Shown in pieces: positions 9,944 to 19,265 of a stretch of 64,000 nucleotides of DNA. The DNA is from Gaertneriomyces semiglobifer (lineage: Eukaryota > Chytridiomycota > Chytridiomycetes > Spizellomycetales > Spizellomycetaceae). The notes beneath the pieces were generated by a model. It was not told the DNA's origin and made no database searches. It saw only the letters and a program-made list of their open reading frames with translations. The number at the start of each line of letters is the position of its first letter. The first letter of the stretch is position 1. Both the position numbers and the translations under genes were made by a program. The stretch spans positions 1,736,001 to 1,800,000 of the forward strand of contig JAHLKF010000001.1 of the NCBI GenBank assembly GCA_025558075.1, read 5' to 3'.

Positions 9944-10149
9944 GTTTCGAGCGAATTGAATGAATGAACGCAAAGGTGGGAGAGCAAAGACGGAGAGACG
10001 GAGAGACGAAGATAGTGAATGAGGGACGGAAGAAAACCCAGAAACTTGCTTAAACGGCTACGCAGTGGATGGCGAGATGGTATCGTTGTAGTCGCTCACT
10101 GCTTTGAAAACGGGCGCTGCGGGAACCTTGAAGAACAAGAGACGTATCA

Positions 10150-10545
10150 TTATATATCCGTTTAACGCTGTGAAAACAAGACGCTGTGAATTTGAAGAGA
10201 AGACGCTAAAAAAAGAGGACACTGTGAATTTGAAAAGAAGACGCTGTAAAAAGTAAAAGAAGACGTTGTGAAATGAGGACGTTGTGAAATGAGGACGCTG
10301 TAAAATGAGGACGCTGTGAATTTGAAGAGAAGACGCTGTAAAACGAGGACACTGTGAATTTGAAAAGAAGACGCTGTAAAAAGTAAAAGAAGACGTTCTG
10401 AAATGAGGACGCTGTAAAAAGTAAAAGAAGACGCTGTAAAAAGTAAAAGAAGACGCTGTAAAAAGTAAAAGAAGACGTTGTAAAATGAGGACGTTGTGAA
10501 TTTGAAGAGAATCCGCTCTGAAAAGAAGACGCTGTGAAAAAGAGC
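10150..10545. repeat. degenerate minisatellite, gaagacgctgtaaaa-type units
   Basis: Irregular tandem units of about 16-36 bp are built from gaagacgctgtaaaa, gtaaaagaagacgttgtgaa and gaatttgaagagaagacgct. Twenty or more gacgctgt/gacgttgt cores occur in 400 bp. The array ends about 290 bp downstream of the 3' end of the first coiled-coil gene. Confidence 0.88.
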
Positions 10546-10831
10546 ATGATCAATCCGGCCAAGGCGGCAAATGGAATGTCAGCGTGCAGGAATGTGCCGA
10601 GGAATGTTATCAAACAATGTCTGTTGGCAAATTTCGGCATCAAATGCGCTCGGATGCATCCCATCTGACGTCCCTTTTGTCTCCTCGGCCGGAATGTGCG
10701 TCGGCCAATGCTGTCTGATGTGTTTGATGAGCGGACGACGGTTTGCGCGAAATGTCTCATAGCGCCTTATTAATTCTTGGGTATGTTCGCAGAGAACCTC
10801 ATATCGTATAGACATTATAACATAATTATGA

Positions 10832-11383
10832 CTAAAAGCTCGACTGACGTGACACTCGTTCAAGTGTCAGGTCAATCCGAGTTCCGTTTCGTAAGAAATG
10901 GAAACGATGAACAATGAGAACAAAACGGGTGGCGGTGGGCCGTCCAAAAATCCGAAAAAAAGCCAGTCGGCCTACCCGGACAACGGTACAATTGATAAAT
11001 GACAGCTTCCATTGCGTTCCTGGAAGGTGTGTACATACCAACGCCGCCCAGTTCCTCCACTTTCTCAATTCTGCTCTCATTCTCTCCGTTTCTTCTCTAT
11101 CTCTCGCTCTTTCTTCTCTATATCTCTGTATTTGGTTTCTCAATCTCTCCTTGTCTCTCTCGAGCATTATCCGTATTAATATTCTCAGTTTTTGTATATC
11201 TCTTATCAGCTCGTCCATCTCCGCCAGCAGCTCTTCCGTCCTAACAGGAACCAAACAGAGCGTGATTACCATGAGCTCAAGGGGGCTAACCCGCCGAAAT
11301 ACATACGAGGGCGTTTGCTTACGGGCTTGCCTAGCGGAGCGCGAGGAAGTAGAGTTGAATGAGGGAATGGACTGAAAGGACAT
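10832..11383 (-). CDS. small coiled-coil protein, copy A
   Basis: The frame of 183 residues starts at the ATG at 11383. It has a Ser/Pro-rich start (MSFQSIPSFNSTSSRS) and then SYVFRR, a motif shared with copies B and C. A long Arg/Glu-rich coiled coil follows (TEELLAEMDELI through ERMRAELRKW). The segment between SYVFRR and TEELL lines up with the intron of copy C, but here it stays open and the expected donor reads GG instead of GT. The intron may therefore have become coding, or a different donor may be used. The C-terminal part of about 60 residues is unrelated to B and C at the protein level but homologous at the DNA level. Upstream DNA (gcctgcgtgtccgtcag) resembles that of copy B. Function is unknown. 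Confidence 0.45.
   Translation of the reverse strand: MSFQSIPSFNSTSSRSARQARKQTPSYVFRRVSPLELMVITLCLVPVRTEELLAEMDELIRDIQKLRILIRIMLERDKERLRNQIQRYREERARDREETERMRAELRKWRNWAALVCTHLPGTQWKLSFINCTVVRVGRLAFFRIFGRPTATRFVLIVHRFHFLRNGTRIDLTLERVSRQSSF
10842..10875. repeat. terminal hairpin, coiled-coil unit A
   Basis: An inverted repeat pairs gactgacgtgacac with agtgtcaggtcaat across a short loop. The same hairpin, with small changes, marks 11547-11586 and 12930-12966, in each case at the 3' side of a coiled-coil gene. It could be a mobile-element end or a conserved 3' UTR structure. Confidence 0.75.
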
Positions 11384-11546
11384 GTTTACTTGATGTGCCT
11401 GCGTGTCCGTCAGGAACCTTGCCACTTTCTTGTCGCTAAGTTCTGGGGGCGTAGCGGCTGCCGGACCCTCTCATTTTATTTATACATGCACATAGCCAGT
11501 TTCCACTTTTTGACATTATATAATTACGAACTGAATACAAAACCCC

Positions 11547-11586
11547 GACTGACCTGACACTCTCTGTCTCAAAGTGTCAGGTCAAT
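11547..11586. repeat. terminal hairpin, coiled-coil unit B
   Basis: gactgacctgacact pairs with agtgtcaggtcaatc around an 11-nt loop, one mismatch. See 10842-10875. Confidence 0.8.
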
Positions 11587-11758
11587 CCGACTTTTGCTTC
11601 TTAAAAATAGACATCCAAGGGAATGGAGGTGCTCTGTTTCCATCCAAAAACCCGAGAAGGATCCATTCGGGCTGCCCGGATGACAGAATGACTGTTAAAT
11701 GGCCAGCTTCTTCTTTGCCTTTCCCCGAAGGTGGGTACGTACCACGGCGTTCACCTTC
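11571..11758. repeat. 188-bp inverted repeat, left arm
   Basis: This is identical, in inverted orientation, to 12758-12945. A 60-codon frame inside each arm gives the same peptide on opposite strands. The arms bracket coiled-coil copies B and C. Confidence 0.95.
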
Positions 11759-12115
11759 CTCCACATTCTCGCTAGTTCTGCCTCTCTATAAGCTCGCTCT
11801 TTCGCTCTATCAGCTCGCTCTTTCGCTCTATCAGCTTGCTCTTTCGCTCTATCAGCTCGCTCTTTCGCTCTATCAGCTTGCTCTTTCGCTCTATCAGCTC
11901 GCTCTTTCGCTCTCTGTACTCGTTCTTCCAATATCTCTCGTCGTTCTCTCTCCAACTCAGCAAGCCGGGCTAGCAGCTCTTCCCTCCTACAGGTATCAAA
12001 CAAAGAATTAAACCGGAGGAGAGAGACGTGGAAATACGTACGAGGGCGCCTCCTCGGGCGATACGACGGAGCTCGAGGAAGTAGGGATGATTGGGGGAGT
12101 GGACTGAACCGACAT
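11695..12115 (-). CDS. small coiled-coil protein, copy B (perfect heptads)
   Basis: A likely start is the ATG at 12115 (MSVQSTPPIIPTSSSS ... SYVFPR). A short intron (about 12027-11987) leads to REELLARLAELERERREIL and then a run of exact seven-residue repeats of type ERADRAK/EQADRAK, about six copies. These are encoded by 21-bp tandem repeats at about 11785-11920. The end is WRKVNAVVRTHLRGKAKKKLAI. A highly charged, Ala-spaced heptad implies a long rigid helix or dimeric coil. The donor seems to be one base out of frame compared with copy C, so either an alternative donor is used or copy B is recently broken. A second frame over the same repeats also stays open. Function is unknown. Confidence 0.4.
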
Positions 12116-12404
12116 CTTTATCTCATGTGTCTGCGTGTCTGTCAGAGGCCTTGCTGTGCTCTCTTGGATCTTGTCACTTACTTTTACTTACTTTTAGGGC
12201 TGGCCTCTCTTTTGATTTTATTTTATTTTTTACACGTTTGTTGTGAGGCGCACTGGAAGTTAAATTTAAAACATGACCCGTGGGCGGCGTGTGAATTTTT
12301 TACCCCCGAAATTTAAAAGTAAGCGCACGTTGTCGGGGGCAGTTTGGCTTTTGAAGATAAAAAGCGAGGGGACACACACACACACACACATGCACATCCA
12401 TAAG

Positions 12405-12729
12405 ATGGCTTCACATGCACAATCCATTCCCCCACTCTCCCCTGCTGCACCTGCTGCACCCGCCTCCGCTTCTCCCGCCGGCGTATCCCCTCAAGAGCTC
12501 TCATTTGTATTTCCGCGGTCTTTCTCGGTCAGCACTCATGTATGGTCTAATTACTCTGTTTGGCTATCGTAGGAGGGAGGAACTAATAGCTAGTAAGGAA
12601 GAGGCGCTGGCCCAGATTGCCGAGGTGGAGAGAGAAATACTGAGGAACATAGAACAACGACAGAGATCGGACGAACGAGCAGAGAGAGAGAGAGAGCACA
12701 ACGACAGAGATCGGAAGAACTACGACTGA
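12405..12729 (+). CDS. small coiled-coil protein, copy C
   Basis: The start ATG is at 12405, just after a CA microsatellite (12371-12390). Exon 1 gives MASHAQSIPPLSPAAPAAPA ... FVFPR. A 55-nt intron (12518-12572) joins in frame to REELIASKEEALAQIAEVER, and a short coiled coil follows to a stop at 12727-12729. Beyond the stop, another frame still encodes KKVNAVVRTHLRGKAKKKLAI, the same end as copy B, so a frameshift has probably shortened this copy. Orientation is opposite to A and B. Total length is about 89 residues. Function is unknown. Confidence 0.45.
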
Positions 12730-12757
12730 GATCGCAAGCAGAAGTCAGAAAGTGGAA

Positions 12758-12945
12758 GAAGGTGAACGCCGTGGTACGTACCCACCTTCGGGGAAAGGCA
12801 AAGAAGAAGCTGGCCATTTAACAGTCATTCTGTCATCCGGGCAGCCCGAATGGATCCTTCTCGGGTTTTTGGATGGAAACAGAGCACCTCCATTCCCTTG
12901 GATGTCTATTTTTAAGAAGCAAAAGTCGGATTGACCTGACACTTT
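12758..12945. repeat. 188-bp inverted repeat, right arm
   Basis: Inverted identical partner of 11571-11758. The perfect identity implies a recent event or gene conversion. Confidence 0.95.
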
Positions 12946-12966
12946 GGAAAGAGTACCAGGTCAGTC
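12930..12966. repeat. terminal hairpin, coiled-coil unit C
   Basis: attgacctgacactttgg pairs imperfectly with gagtaccaggtcagtc. See 10842-10875. Confidence 0.7.
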
Positions 12967-13616
12967 GGGCTTCTCCAGTGCTTTGTCGACCGCATATGAC
13001 ATGAGCTTCAAATTGAGGGTTACTTCCAATTCAACGTCGCTGATATACTTTCTGATATGATGCCACGGTCATGCTAAAGTGTGGTGGTTATCAATTGATT
13101 CCATTCAGCCAGATCACATGATATATTTATTTAAGGGTTAGGGTATTGTCCATTAAGCCGCATTAGGTTTAATTAATTCCCTGGGAAAATCCCAATAACA
13201 AAGCCCCCATCGACGAAGGCGACTGATATAAAAGGAGAGGCCCGCAGCCGGCTCCCCAACCTCCAGAAAGAAGCACGATTAAGTTATATAAGCGGCAGCA
13301 AGTTTGTGGACAGTTAGATGTCCACACAAGTCATTCCCCTCCTTCCCCATCCGTCCCCCGCTTCCAATTCCTCCCCGACCACACGCGCCCCGCATCTGCG
13401 CCTGTGGGAATCGGGCAAGTCTTTCCGCCCGGATCAAGCCTCCCATGTCCGCAAAGCCATTAGGAAAACGTCTCTCAAGCATGGGACCATGAAGGCGTGA
13501 CCACGATCGAGGCATTTCACTGGGCCAACACCCTTCATCCCCAGCGCCAATGCTGGGAAAGTCGCCGGAGGTGGTCCTTGCCGGTACTGTTCCAAACACC
13601 TGCGGGAGCAGACGGC
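12967..13616. other. upstream region of the small membrane protein gene
   Basis: About 650 bp. It holds a TATA-like element (13227-13235) and a 60-codon ATG frame at 13318-13500 that could be an upstream ORF or a first exon. A splice at 13498 to 13550 would extend it into a peptide with GGGPCRYCSKHLREQ, a Cys-x2-Cys-x2-His cluster. This is speculative. Confidence 0.35.
13227..13235 (+). promoter_or_regulatory. TATA box candidate
   Basis: The string tataaaagg is a canonical TATA element. It lies about 90 bp upstream of the ATG at 13318 and about 390 bp upstream of the ATG at 13617. Confidence 0.45.
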
Positions 13617-14081
13617 ATGGATCTCACCATTGCCCCCTTCTCAGGCTACTACGTCGCAGGTAGGGACTGCTGCGACGCTGCTCATGATGACACGCTGGAT
13701 GCCATCAGCTGGTTCGCGACAGTGATTTTGGGGCTGGCCTTAGGCTTGTACCTCAGGATGCTTGCCACCCCTCGCCGATGTGCGTTGCACTCGCTAGCTT
13801 TCGTTTTGCTGTTTGTGATTCTGCTTTGTGGGTTCTCTCACGAGGTCTTTTTCATCAGAGCAAAGATAACTTTCGGGTGTATCCCAAAGTCAGCTACCAG
13901 GCAGTTACCGGGCAAAGGTAATTGCTTGGTATCTGCCGAGGCTGCTTATGATTTTCAGACTGGAATTATAGATTTTGTACTTGCTGTCCTACTATTTATA
14001 ATATACCCGTTCTTTTACCCATTGTGCTTCCCGTCCTTTGCAATGATGTCTCTCTATGCACGAAATCGCACAATTCGATGA
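13617..14081 (+). CDS. small three-span membrane protein, hypothetical
   Basis: The frame encodes 154 residues from the ATG at 13617, the first ATG in the open frame. Three hydrophobic segments are visible at about residues 28-50 (ISWFATVILGLALGLYL), 60-82 (SLAFVLLFVILLCGF) and 118-143 (IIDFVLAVLLFIIYPFFYPL). Several cysteines lie in the N-terminal and middle loops (DCCDAAHDD, GCIPKS, GNCLVS). I do not recognise the family. The coding quality is moderate, and an alternative spliced reading in another frame exists upstream. The gene stands between the accessory island and the first conserved gene. Confidence 0.4.
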   Translation: MDLTIAPFSGYYVAGRDCCDAAHDDTLDAISWFATVILGLALGLYLRMLATPRRCALHSLAFVLLFVILLCGFSHEVFFIRAKITFGCIPKSATRQLPGKGNCLVSAEAAYDFQTGIIDFVLAVLLFIIYPFFYPLCFPSFAMMSLYARNRTIR

Positions 14082-14486
14082 TTTATTCTCATCGTGCGAC
14101 GCTGGTAAACTTGATTCTAATCCGTGAACACACTGCGTCCCTCAGCGTCCCTCCCAAACATCTGCCACGCTTGCGTAGAACGGCGGAGTACAAAGAACAA
14201 CACAACAAACGCAGGTCCAAAGAGGCTATAAAATCGAACCTTGCGAAAGCTTTCAAGATATATAATTCAGATCACTAAAGCGATTCAACGTGTCATTGGT
14301 TGTTGAGATGGGGAACTTGCGAGCGACGCACGCGTGTCATCTCCGCGGACATGGGTGAATTTGAAGCTCTGACATAAACCCCGCTCCCCAAAAAAACGCG
14401 TTGAGAAAGTGGACTAATTCGCAGAACGTAAACAAGCGCCTATCCCAGTGCTCTGCGAAACAATTATAAAGGAGAGTGAAGGAACG
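14082..14486. other. intergenic, nothing recognised
   Basis: About 400 bp, probably the 3' end of the membrane protein gene and the promoter of the TEX47-like gene. Confidence 0.4.
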
Positions 14487-15902
14487 ATGTCGGTCTCCCC
14501 ATCTCGTCGTAACACCATCACAGGGCGCCCACCCTACATGGATGGAGACGGAACGTTGGGATTGGGACCTGATCCTGCCGTTGAGGAGAAGCGGGGAAGC
14601 TTGCTAGATGTTGTTAGAGATAACTTGCAAAGGCAAGGAAAGGTAAGAATATTCCCTACAAAAATCTTTCGTGCGACTTTAGTGGACGCTGGCTGCCGCA
14701 TAGATAACTGTACTTGTAGGACGAATGATGAACCTTATTCACCCGTTCACCTTCTTTGTGTAGACGACAATGTTATACCGTGTTATCTTGATCGGCGGTC
14801 TACGTACAAATGTGGATAGATCGGATTTTGGCGGTATGTTATCCTGCACATATCATTTCCGCATGCTGTCTTTTCTTCTGGGATATTGGAAATGTGTTTG
14901 TTCTGTGTTTTTGGCTGTTGTTTTTATTTGCTATTGGTACCTGGCTGAATCTCTCAGACACTTTATTCAGCTTACTATCAGCGCTTCTTTAGACAATATC
15001 AAGCAGAAACTGATTTGATCACCGGGATGCTGCTCGTTTTTCCCAATGCCTGGATCCATGTGTTGGAGGTAAGCGGCGCGCCCGCTAGACGGCACACCAC
15101 CTTAGTTCCCCCTGCCACCATTTCCACTGCTCTAATAATGGCATTTCTCTCCCACGCATTCCCACCAAAAACATAGGCTTCTTACAAAGTCACCCTCGCT
15201 TTTCTCCGCGACCTTCACCCCCACAACAACACCACCACAAGCGCCAGTGGAAGCGCCGGTTCCAAAACCATCAACACCAAACTCCTCCTCCTCGTCGACG
15301 ACATCTCCTCTCGGTTCTACCCTTTCTGGTCCTCCCGCGTCATCGAGCCGCGTCAGGAAATCGGAGAACGCGAATACGACGCGAGCGAAGTCGTCGGTGA
15401 CGATGTGGTCGCGCAAACCGTCACCGACGTGTGTGTCAATCTAGCGGCCTTGGGCACTGGGTTGAGTAATTTGCAAAAGGTTAGCGAAAAAAACTAAAAG
15501 CCTCTCCTCAAAAAACTCTGTGTCAAATTGGAAATTCATTCTGAATGCTTTGTCTGGTGTTGTGTTTTTCTTTCGTTTCTCTTCCGGTAGAACGACTTGA
15601 AAACCGCCCTCGACGAAATCGGAACTCACTTCAGAGACCTCATCCCACGCCCCGCCATCCTTTCTCACTTGGTCAACGCCAGCAATATCATCAGTATCGA
15701 AGACTGGCTGAGCAGATACGACGGATACTTCAAGTTCATCGTTGAAAGCGGTATGTTTCTTTTATTTTCTGCGTGCAAAGGTTATTGCAAATGGTATGGA
15801 TGCCCTAAAACCGACGTGACCTCTAACTGGAATTCTACTTCTCGTCTTCATTTGCACTACACAGAACGTGTCTGGCCCATTGAAAAGCCTGTTCATGTTT
15901 AG
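14487..15902 (+). CDS. TEX47-like protein (BLUF-like fold), flagellum-associated family
   Basis: Six exons join in frame: 14487-14642, 14764-14833, 14971-15068, 15177-15479, 15591-15750 and 15865-15902, giving 274 residues. After a 50-residue variable start the protein reads TTMLYRVILIGGLRTNVDR, then FFRQYQAETDLITGMLLVFP and NAWIHVLE. This is the ITGxLLxxP...xHxxE pattern of testis-expressed protein 47 and of BLUF-like domains (recognised from memory). The second half ends with YDGYFKFIVESERVWPIEKP, close to the Y...F...VWP end of the animal family. TEX47 relatives occur in flagellated eukaryotes, so a role in the zoospore flagellum is inferred. No BLUF flavin-binding residues could be confirmed. 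The 3' end converges on the SNF2 gene, 123 bp apart. Confidence 0.6.
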
Positions 15903-16025
15903 TTCGATTCGTTCAAAATTTTGCATATATATTATGCGGTAAAAGAGCAGTTGGTTTTGTTTTTGTTCGCCAAAAAAGAAAACACCTCGCTCCATGAAAT
16001 ATCTACAGTTACACATAAGACACAC

Positions 16026-19000
16026 TTACTCCTCCGAGCTTTGAACAATGACCAACGCATCCATTAAACTCCCCGTAAACCCTGCTGGCCGATCGTGACT
16101 CTCGTTTTCGTCCACAACAACCACAGAATCATCATCCCCATGCGATATCCCATTACCGTTCTCTACATCGTGTTTCACGACCCACGTTTCGACAGCCTGA
16201 ATCGCAGCCTTTCGCGTTAGATACAATGCTGTGGATATCCCAAGTGCCGCCTTCTCCACCCCTACACCGTTGTATTTCTGGCTAGGTTGGCTCGACAGCT
16301 GTTGTATCTCTGCTGCCACGGTCGCCCATGGTATGTCACGCTCTTCCTTCACGCGAATTACAGATTTCCGCAGCTTCTCGGACCACTCGTTGCTGGTTCC
16401 GTTCTGGCCCGACGTAGAAAGCCGGGTGGTTGTCGTCGTCCCATTTCTCGGAGGAGGGTCTTTCGCTTTCGGCGCATCGTCAACCATCACCACTTCACTC
16501 TTCTTAATTTCCGCTTCCTTCTTCATACGTTCGACGTTTGTTTCTTCCTCTTCTATGAGTTTCCATAACTTATCTTGACTGGTCTGGAAATTTTTCGCTT
16601 CTTCGGGGTTTTCCTTGAAAAACGTCGTGCATTCCTGACATCGTATCCAGTACGCTTGGTTCACCTGTCCGTAGCCTAGCTTATACAGTTCAGGTAAGAC
16701 ATCACCAACCGGCGTGATGTCGTCCCACACCAAATGATCCTCGCAGTACGATCTCGGGCACGTCTGGCATCGAAACAGCATCCCACCCGCATCCACCGTG
16801 CTCCGTTTACACTGCGTGCACTCGTGCTGACAGCAGATATAGCCGCTCAACGCCCGCGTTCCGCCCCGCATGCACGCCTTGTGGTATGCCCGGGGACACC
16901 GACTACATGGTACAATCGCACTCCGCTTGGTGTCGTCATGACACCTGAAACAGCCCGTTTCGCGTCCAAACTTTTTCCGCGCGCGTTTCTGGTCTTTCAA
17001 CCGGTCCGCATTGCCGCCGCTTCCACTGATCGTCTTGCGTGCTTCCCACATGTCGCACCCAACCGTCTCCGCCAGCACGCTATGGCCATCGATCATCACC
17101 ACCCGCTCTGTACGTGTACGTTTAGTCAGTTCCTGCCATTCCCGCGTAATTTCACCAAGAGCTGTGCCGCTCCGCTTGATGGTCTTCCCTTCAAAGAGCC
17201 TGGATCGGATCATTTCCATCCCTTCCAGCTGGAAATCATCGTCGATATCGACGTCTAACTCATCATCAACACGCTTCTGGTATTCGATTGACCGTTTGAT
17301 GATGCTCTCCATATCTTCTTTAAGGAACTCCTCCGCGCTCTCGAATATCCTGGTGACAGCACGGGCACCTCGCCGTAACATGCTCATCAATTCGCCTTTG
17401 GTCATCTTTGGCGCCTCTTCATTATGACCTTCACCACTACCATGAACATCCCTCATATCTTCCGTCACCTTGGCACTCAAATAGAGCTTCTTTTGTAATC
17501 GGCCCTGCATCTGCTCCTCCACAGTATCCTGACAGACGATTCGGAAGACTTTGACTGTATTCTGCTGCCCAATCCGGTGAGCTCGCGCAAGCGCTTGCAG
17601 ATCCTGCTGCGGGTTCCAGTCATTATCGAAGAAAATCACAGTGTCCGCCGTGGCTAGGTTGATCCCAAGCCCACCTGCCCGCGTCGAAATCAAGAACACC
17701 TCGTACGGACTATCCGGGTGGTTGAACAATCGGATATCAAGGTTTCTTCGAACACGCGAGGTCCCGCCATCTAATCGACCGTACCGAATGCCCCGATACG
17801 CTAGAAAATCTTCGATGATGTCCAAAGCGCGCGTGAAGCCGCTAAAGATCAGCGTTTTATGACCTTTCCTGTGCTTCAGCAGTTTGTCTAGACATATCAA
17901 CTTAGAACTGGCTAGTATGAGATGTTCTCCTGGAATGAACGGATCCGGTTCGGCGTTGGGCAGCATGTATGGGTGATTACACACTTTACGTAGTTGCATG
18001 AGAATGTTCATGAGTTTTTTCCATTCGTTGCTACTGCTATTTAGTGAGCGTTCCATCACATCCTTTGTCTCATTGAAAGCACCCAAGTCCACGTCGCTAG
18101 TGGGCGTGTTTGTGCCCTCTTTCCCGGATCCCGTTCCATCCTCAGTTTTGTTACTAACCGGCTGGCCGCCAAACACTTCCTCCAGCGTCACTCTGTCTAA
18201 CCTGGTCAGAAGACGCTTATACCAGAACTTTTGCATTGGTGACAGCGGCACATATATTGTCATTTCCTCCTTTGGTGGGATGCTCAGTTCCACATCACTC
18301 TTCATTCGCCGTAGCATGACTCGCTCCAGTAATTTCCGACAGTTGTCAATCATTTCCAAATCATACATTCCTCTGGTTAAATCAAAAGAATCGTGGAACT
18401 TTTTGACGGTTGTTTCGGTGAACACCTCTGGAAAAAGCCAATGAAACAGAGTCCACAGCTCAACGAGATTGTTCTGAAGCGGGGTCCCTGTCAATATCAG
18501 CCTCATTTGCGCGTTTAGCCCTTGTACAGACTTGGTGATGTGTGTATTGTAGTTTTTCACTTTGTGGCCTTCATCAAGCACTGCGATCCTCCACTTTTTC
18601 GACTTGAACCAACTTTCCTCAGCGACATACTGTTCATAAGTCGTCAGGTACACGTCGTATTTTTTGGAGAGGGAAGTATGCTTGAGTCGCTTACGCTCAG
18701 CCAAGGCGCCATGGAAACAAAGTGCCGAGAAACTGGGCACCCAGCGAGCCATCTCGTTCATCCACGACGACAGCACGGAAAGTGGACACACTACTAGAAA
18801 CGGCCCATCCTCCCCTTGTTCCTTGACATGCATGAATAACGTCAGCGTCTGCAGAGTCTTTCCCAGCCCCATCTCATCACCCAAAATGGCGTTCACTCCA
18901 TTCTCGTACATGTTGACTAGAAAGGAGATTCCATGTTGCTGATACGGTTTCAACGTCGCTGTAACGCCCGCCGGCGTCGGCAGTAGACGATAAGGAACGG

Positions 19001-19265
19001 GGGTTCCGGTGGGTCGCTTTCCTTCTGCAATGCGGGTGAAAAAGTTCTGTTCAGGGAGCACGGGGATAAAGAGGTCGCGATGAGAGGTGAGCCATTGCAA
19101 TCGTTGGACGGCGCGGGATTTCGTCTTCACGCCCTGACGAGGCTTTTTTGATACCGCACTCAAATAGTTGCCGTCATCTTCCGTCAGAGGATCAGCTTCG
19201 ACGGGACGTTTGCGTTTGCTCGTGCCGTCCACCATGCAAAAGTCGGCAGCGGGATCCGTGACCAT
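16026..19265 (-). CDS. SNF2-family chromatin remodelling ATPase with C-terminal PHD fingers
   Basis: One exon of 1079 residues. The SNF2 ATPase begins near residue 105 (LKPYQQHGISFLVNMYENG). Walker A is GDEMGLGKT (129-137) and the motif II box is DEGH (231-234). Motif III reads LILTGTPLQNN, and the helicase C lobe has STRAGGLGINL and ARAHRIGQ. All are canonical. Spacing fits the ISWI/CHD1-like group. Downstream, at roughly residues 770-860, lies a Cys/His-rich region starting CFRCHDDTKRSAIVPCSRCP with a second cluster CQTCPRSYCEDH. This looks like PHD-type zinc fingers that read histone tails. No SANT/SLIDE domain was recognised. It probably slides or evicts nucleosomes in the nucleus. The short 3' gap to the TEX47-like gene is convergent. 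Confidence 0.88.
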   Translation of the reverse strand: MVTDPAADFCMVDGTSKRKRPVEADPLTEDDGNYLSAVSKKPRQGVKTKSRAVQRLQWLTSHRDLFIPVLPEQNFFTRIAEGKRPTGTPVPYRLLPTPAGVTATLKPYQQHGISFLVNMYENGVNAILGDEMGLGKTLQTLTLFMHVKEQGEDGPFLVVCPLSVLSSWMNEMARWVPSFSALCFHGALAERKRLKHTSLSKKYDVYLTTYEQYVAEESWFKSKKWRIAVLDEGHKVKNYNTHITKSVQGLNAQMRLILTGTPLQNNLVELWTLFHWLFPEVFTETTVKKFHDSFDLTRGMYDLEMIDNCRKLLERVMLRRMKSDVELSIPPKEEMTIYVPLSPMQKFWYKRLLTRLDRVTLEEVFGGQPVSNKTEDGTGSGKEGTNTPTSDVDLGAFNETKDVMERSLNSSSNEWKKLMNILMQLRKVCNHPYMLPNAEPDPFIPGEHLILASSKLICLDKLLKHRKGHKTLIFSGFTRALDIIEDFLAYRGIRYGRLDGGTSRVRRNLDIRLFNHPDSPYEVFLISTRAGGLGINLATADTVIFFDNDWNPQQDLQALARAHRIGQQNTVKVFRIVCQDTVEEQMQGRLQKKLYLSAKVTEDMRDVHGSGEGHNEEAPKMTKGELMSMLRRGARAVTRIFESAEEFLKEDMESIIKRSIEYQKRVDDELDVDIDDDFQLEGMEMIRSRLFEGKTIKRSGTALGEITREWQELTKRTRTERVVMIDGHSVLAETVGCDMWEARKTISGSGGNADRLKDQKRARKKFGRETGCFRCHDDTKRSAIVPCSRCPRAYHKACMRGGTRALSGYICCQHECTQCKRSTVDAGGMLFRCQTCPRSYCEDHLVWDDITPVGDVLPELYKLGYGQVNQAYWIRCQECTTFFKENPEEAKNFQTSQDKLWKLIEEEETNVERMKKEAEIKKSEVVMVDDAPKAKDPPPRNGTTTTTRLSTSGQNGTSNEWSEKLRKSVIRVKEERDIPWATVAAEIQQLSSQPSQKYNGVGVEKAALGISTALYLTRKAAIQAVETWVVKHDVENGNGISHGDDDSVVVVDENESHDRPAGFTGSLMDALVIVQSSEE

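Noticed and set aside
10206..10863. Minus-strand frames with Phe/Leu-rich repeats at the second minisatellite
   Set aside because: The composition follows directly from the repeat and there is no supporting feature.
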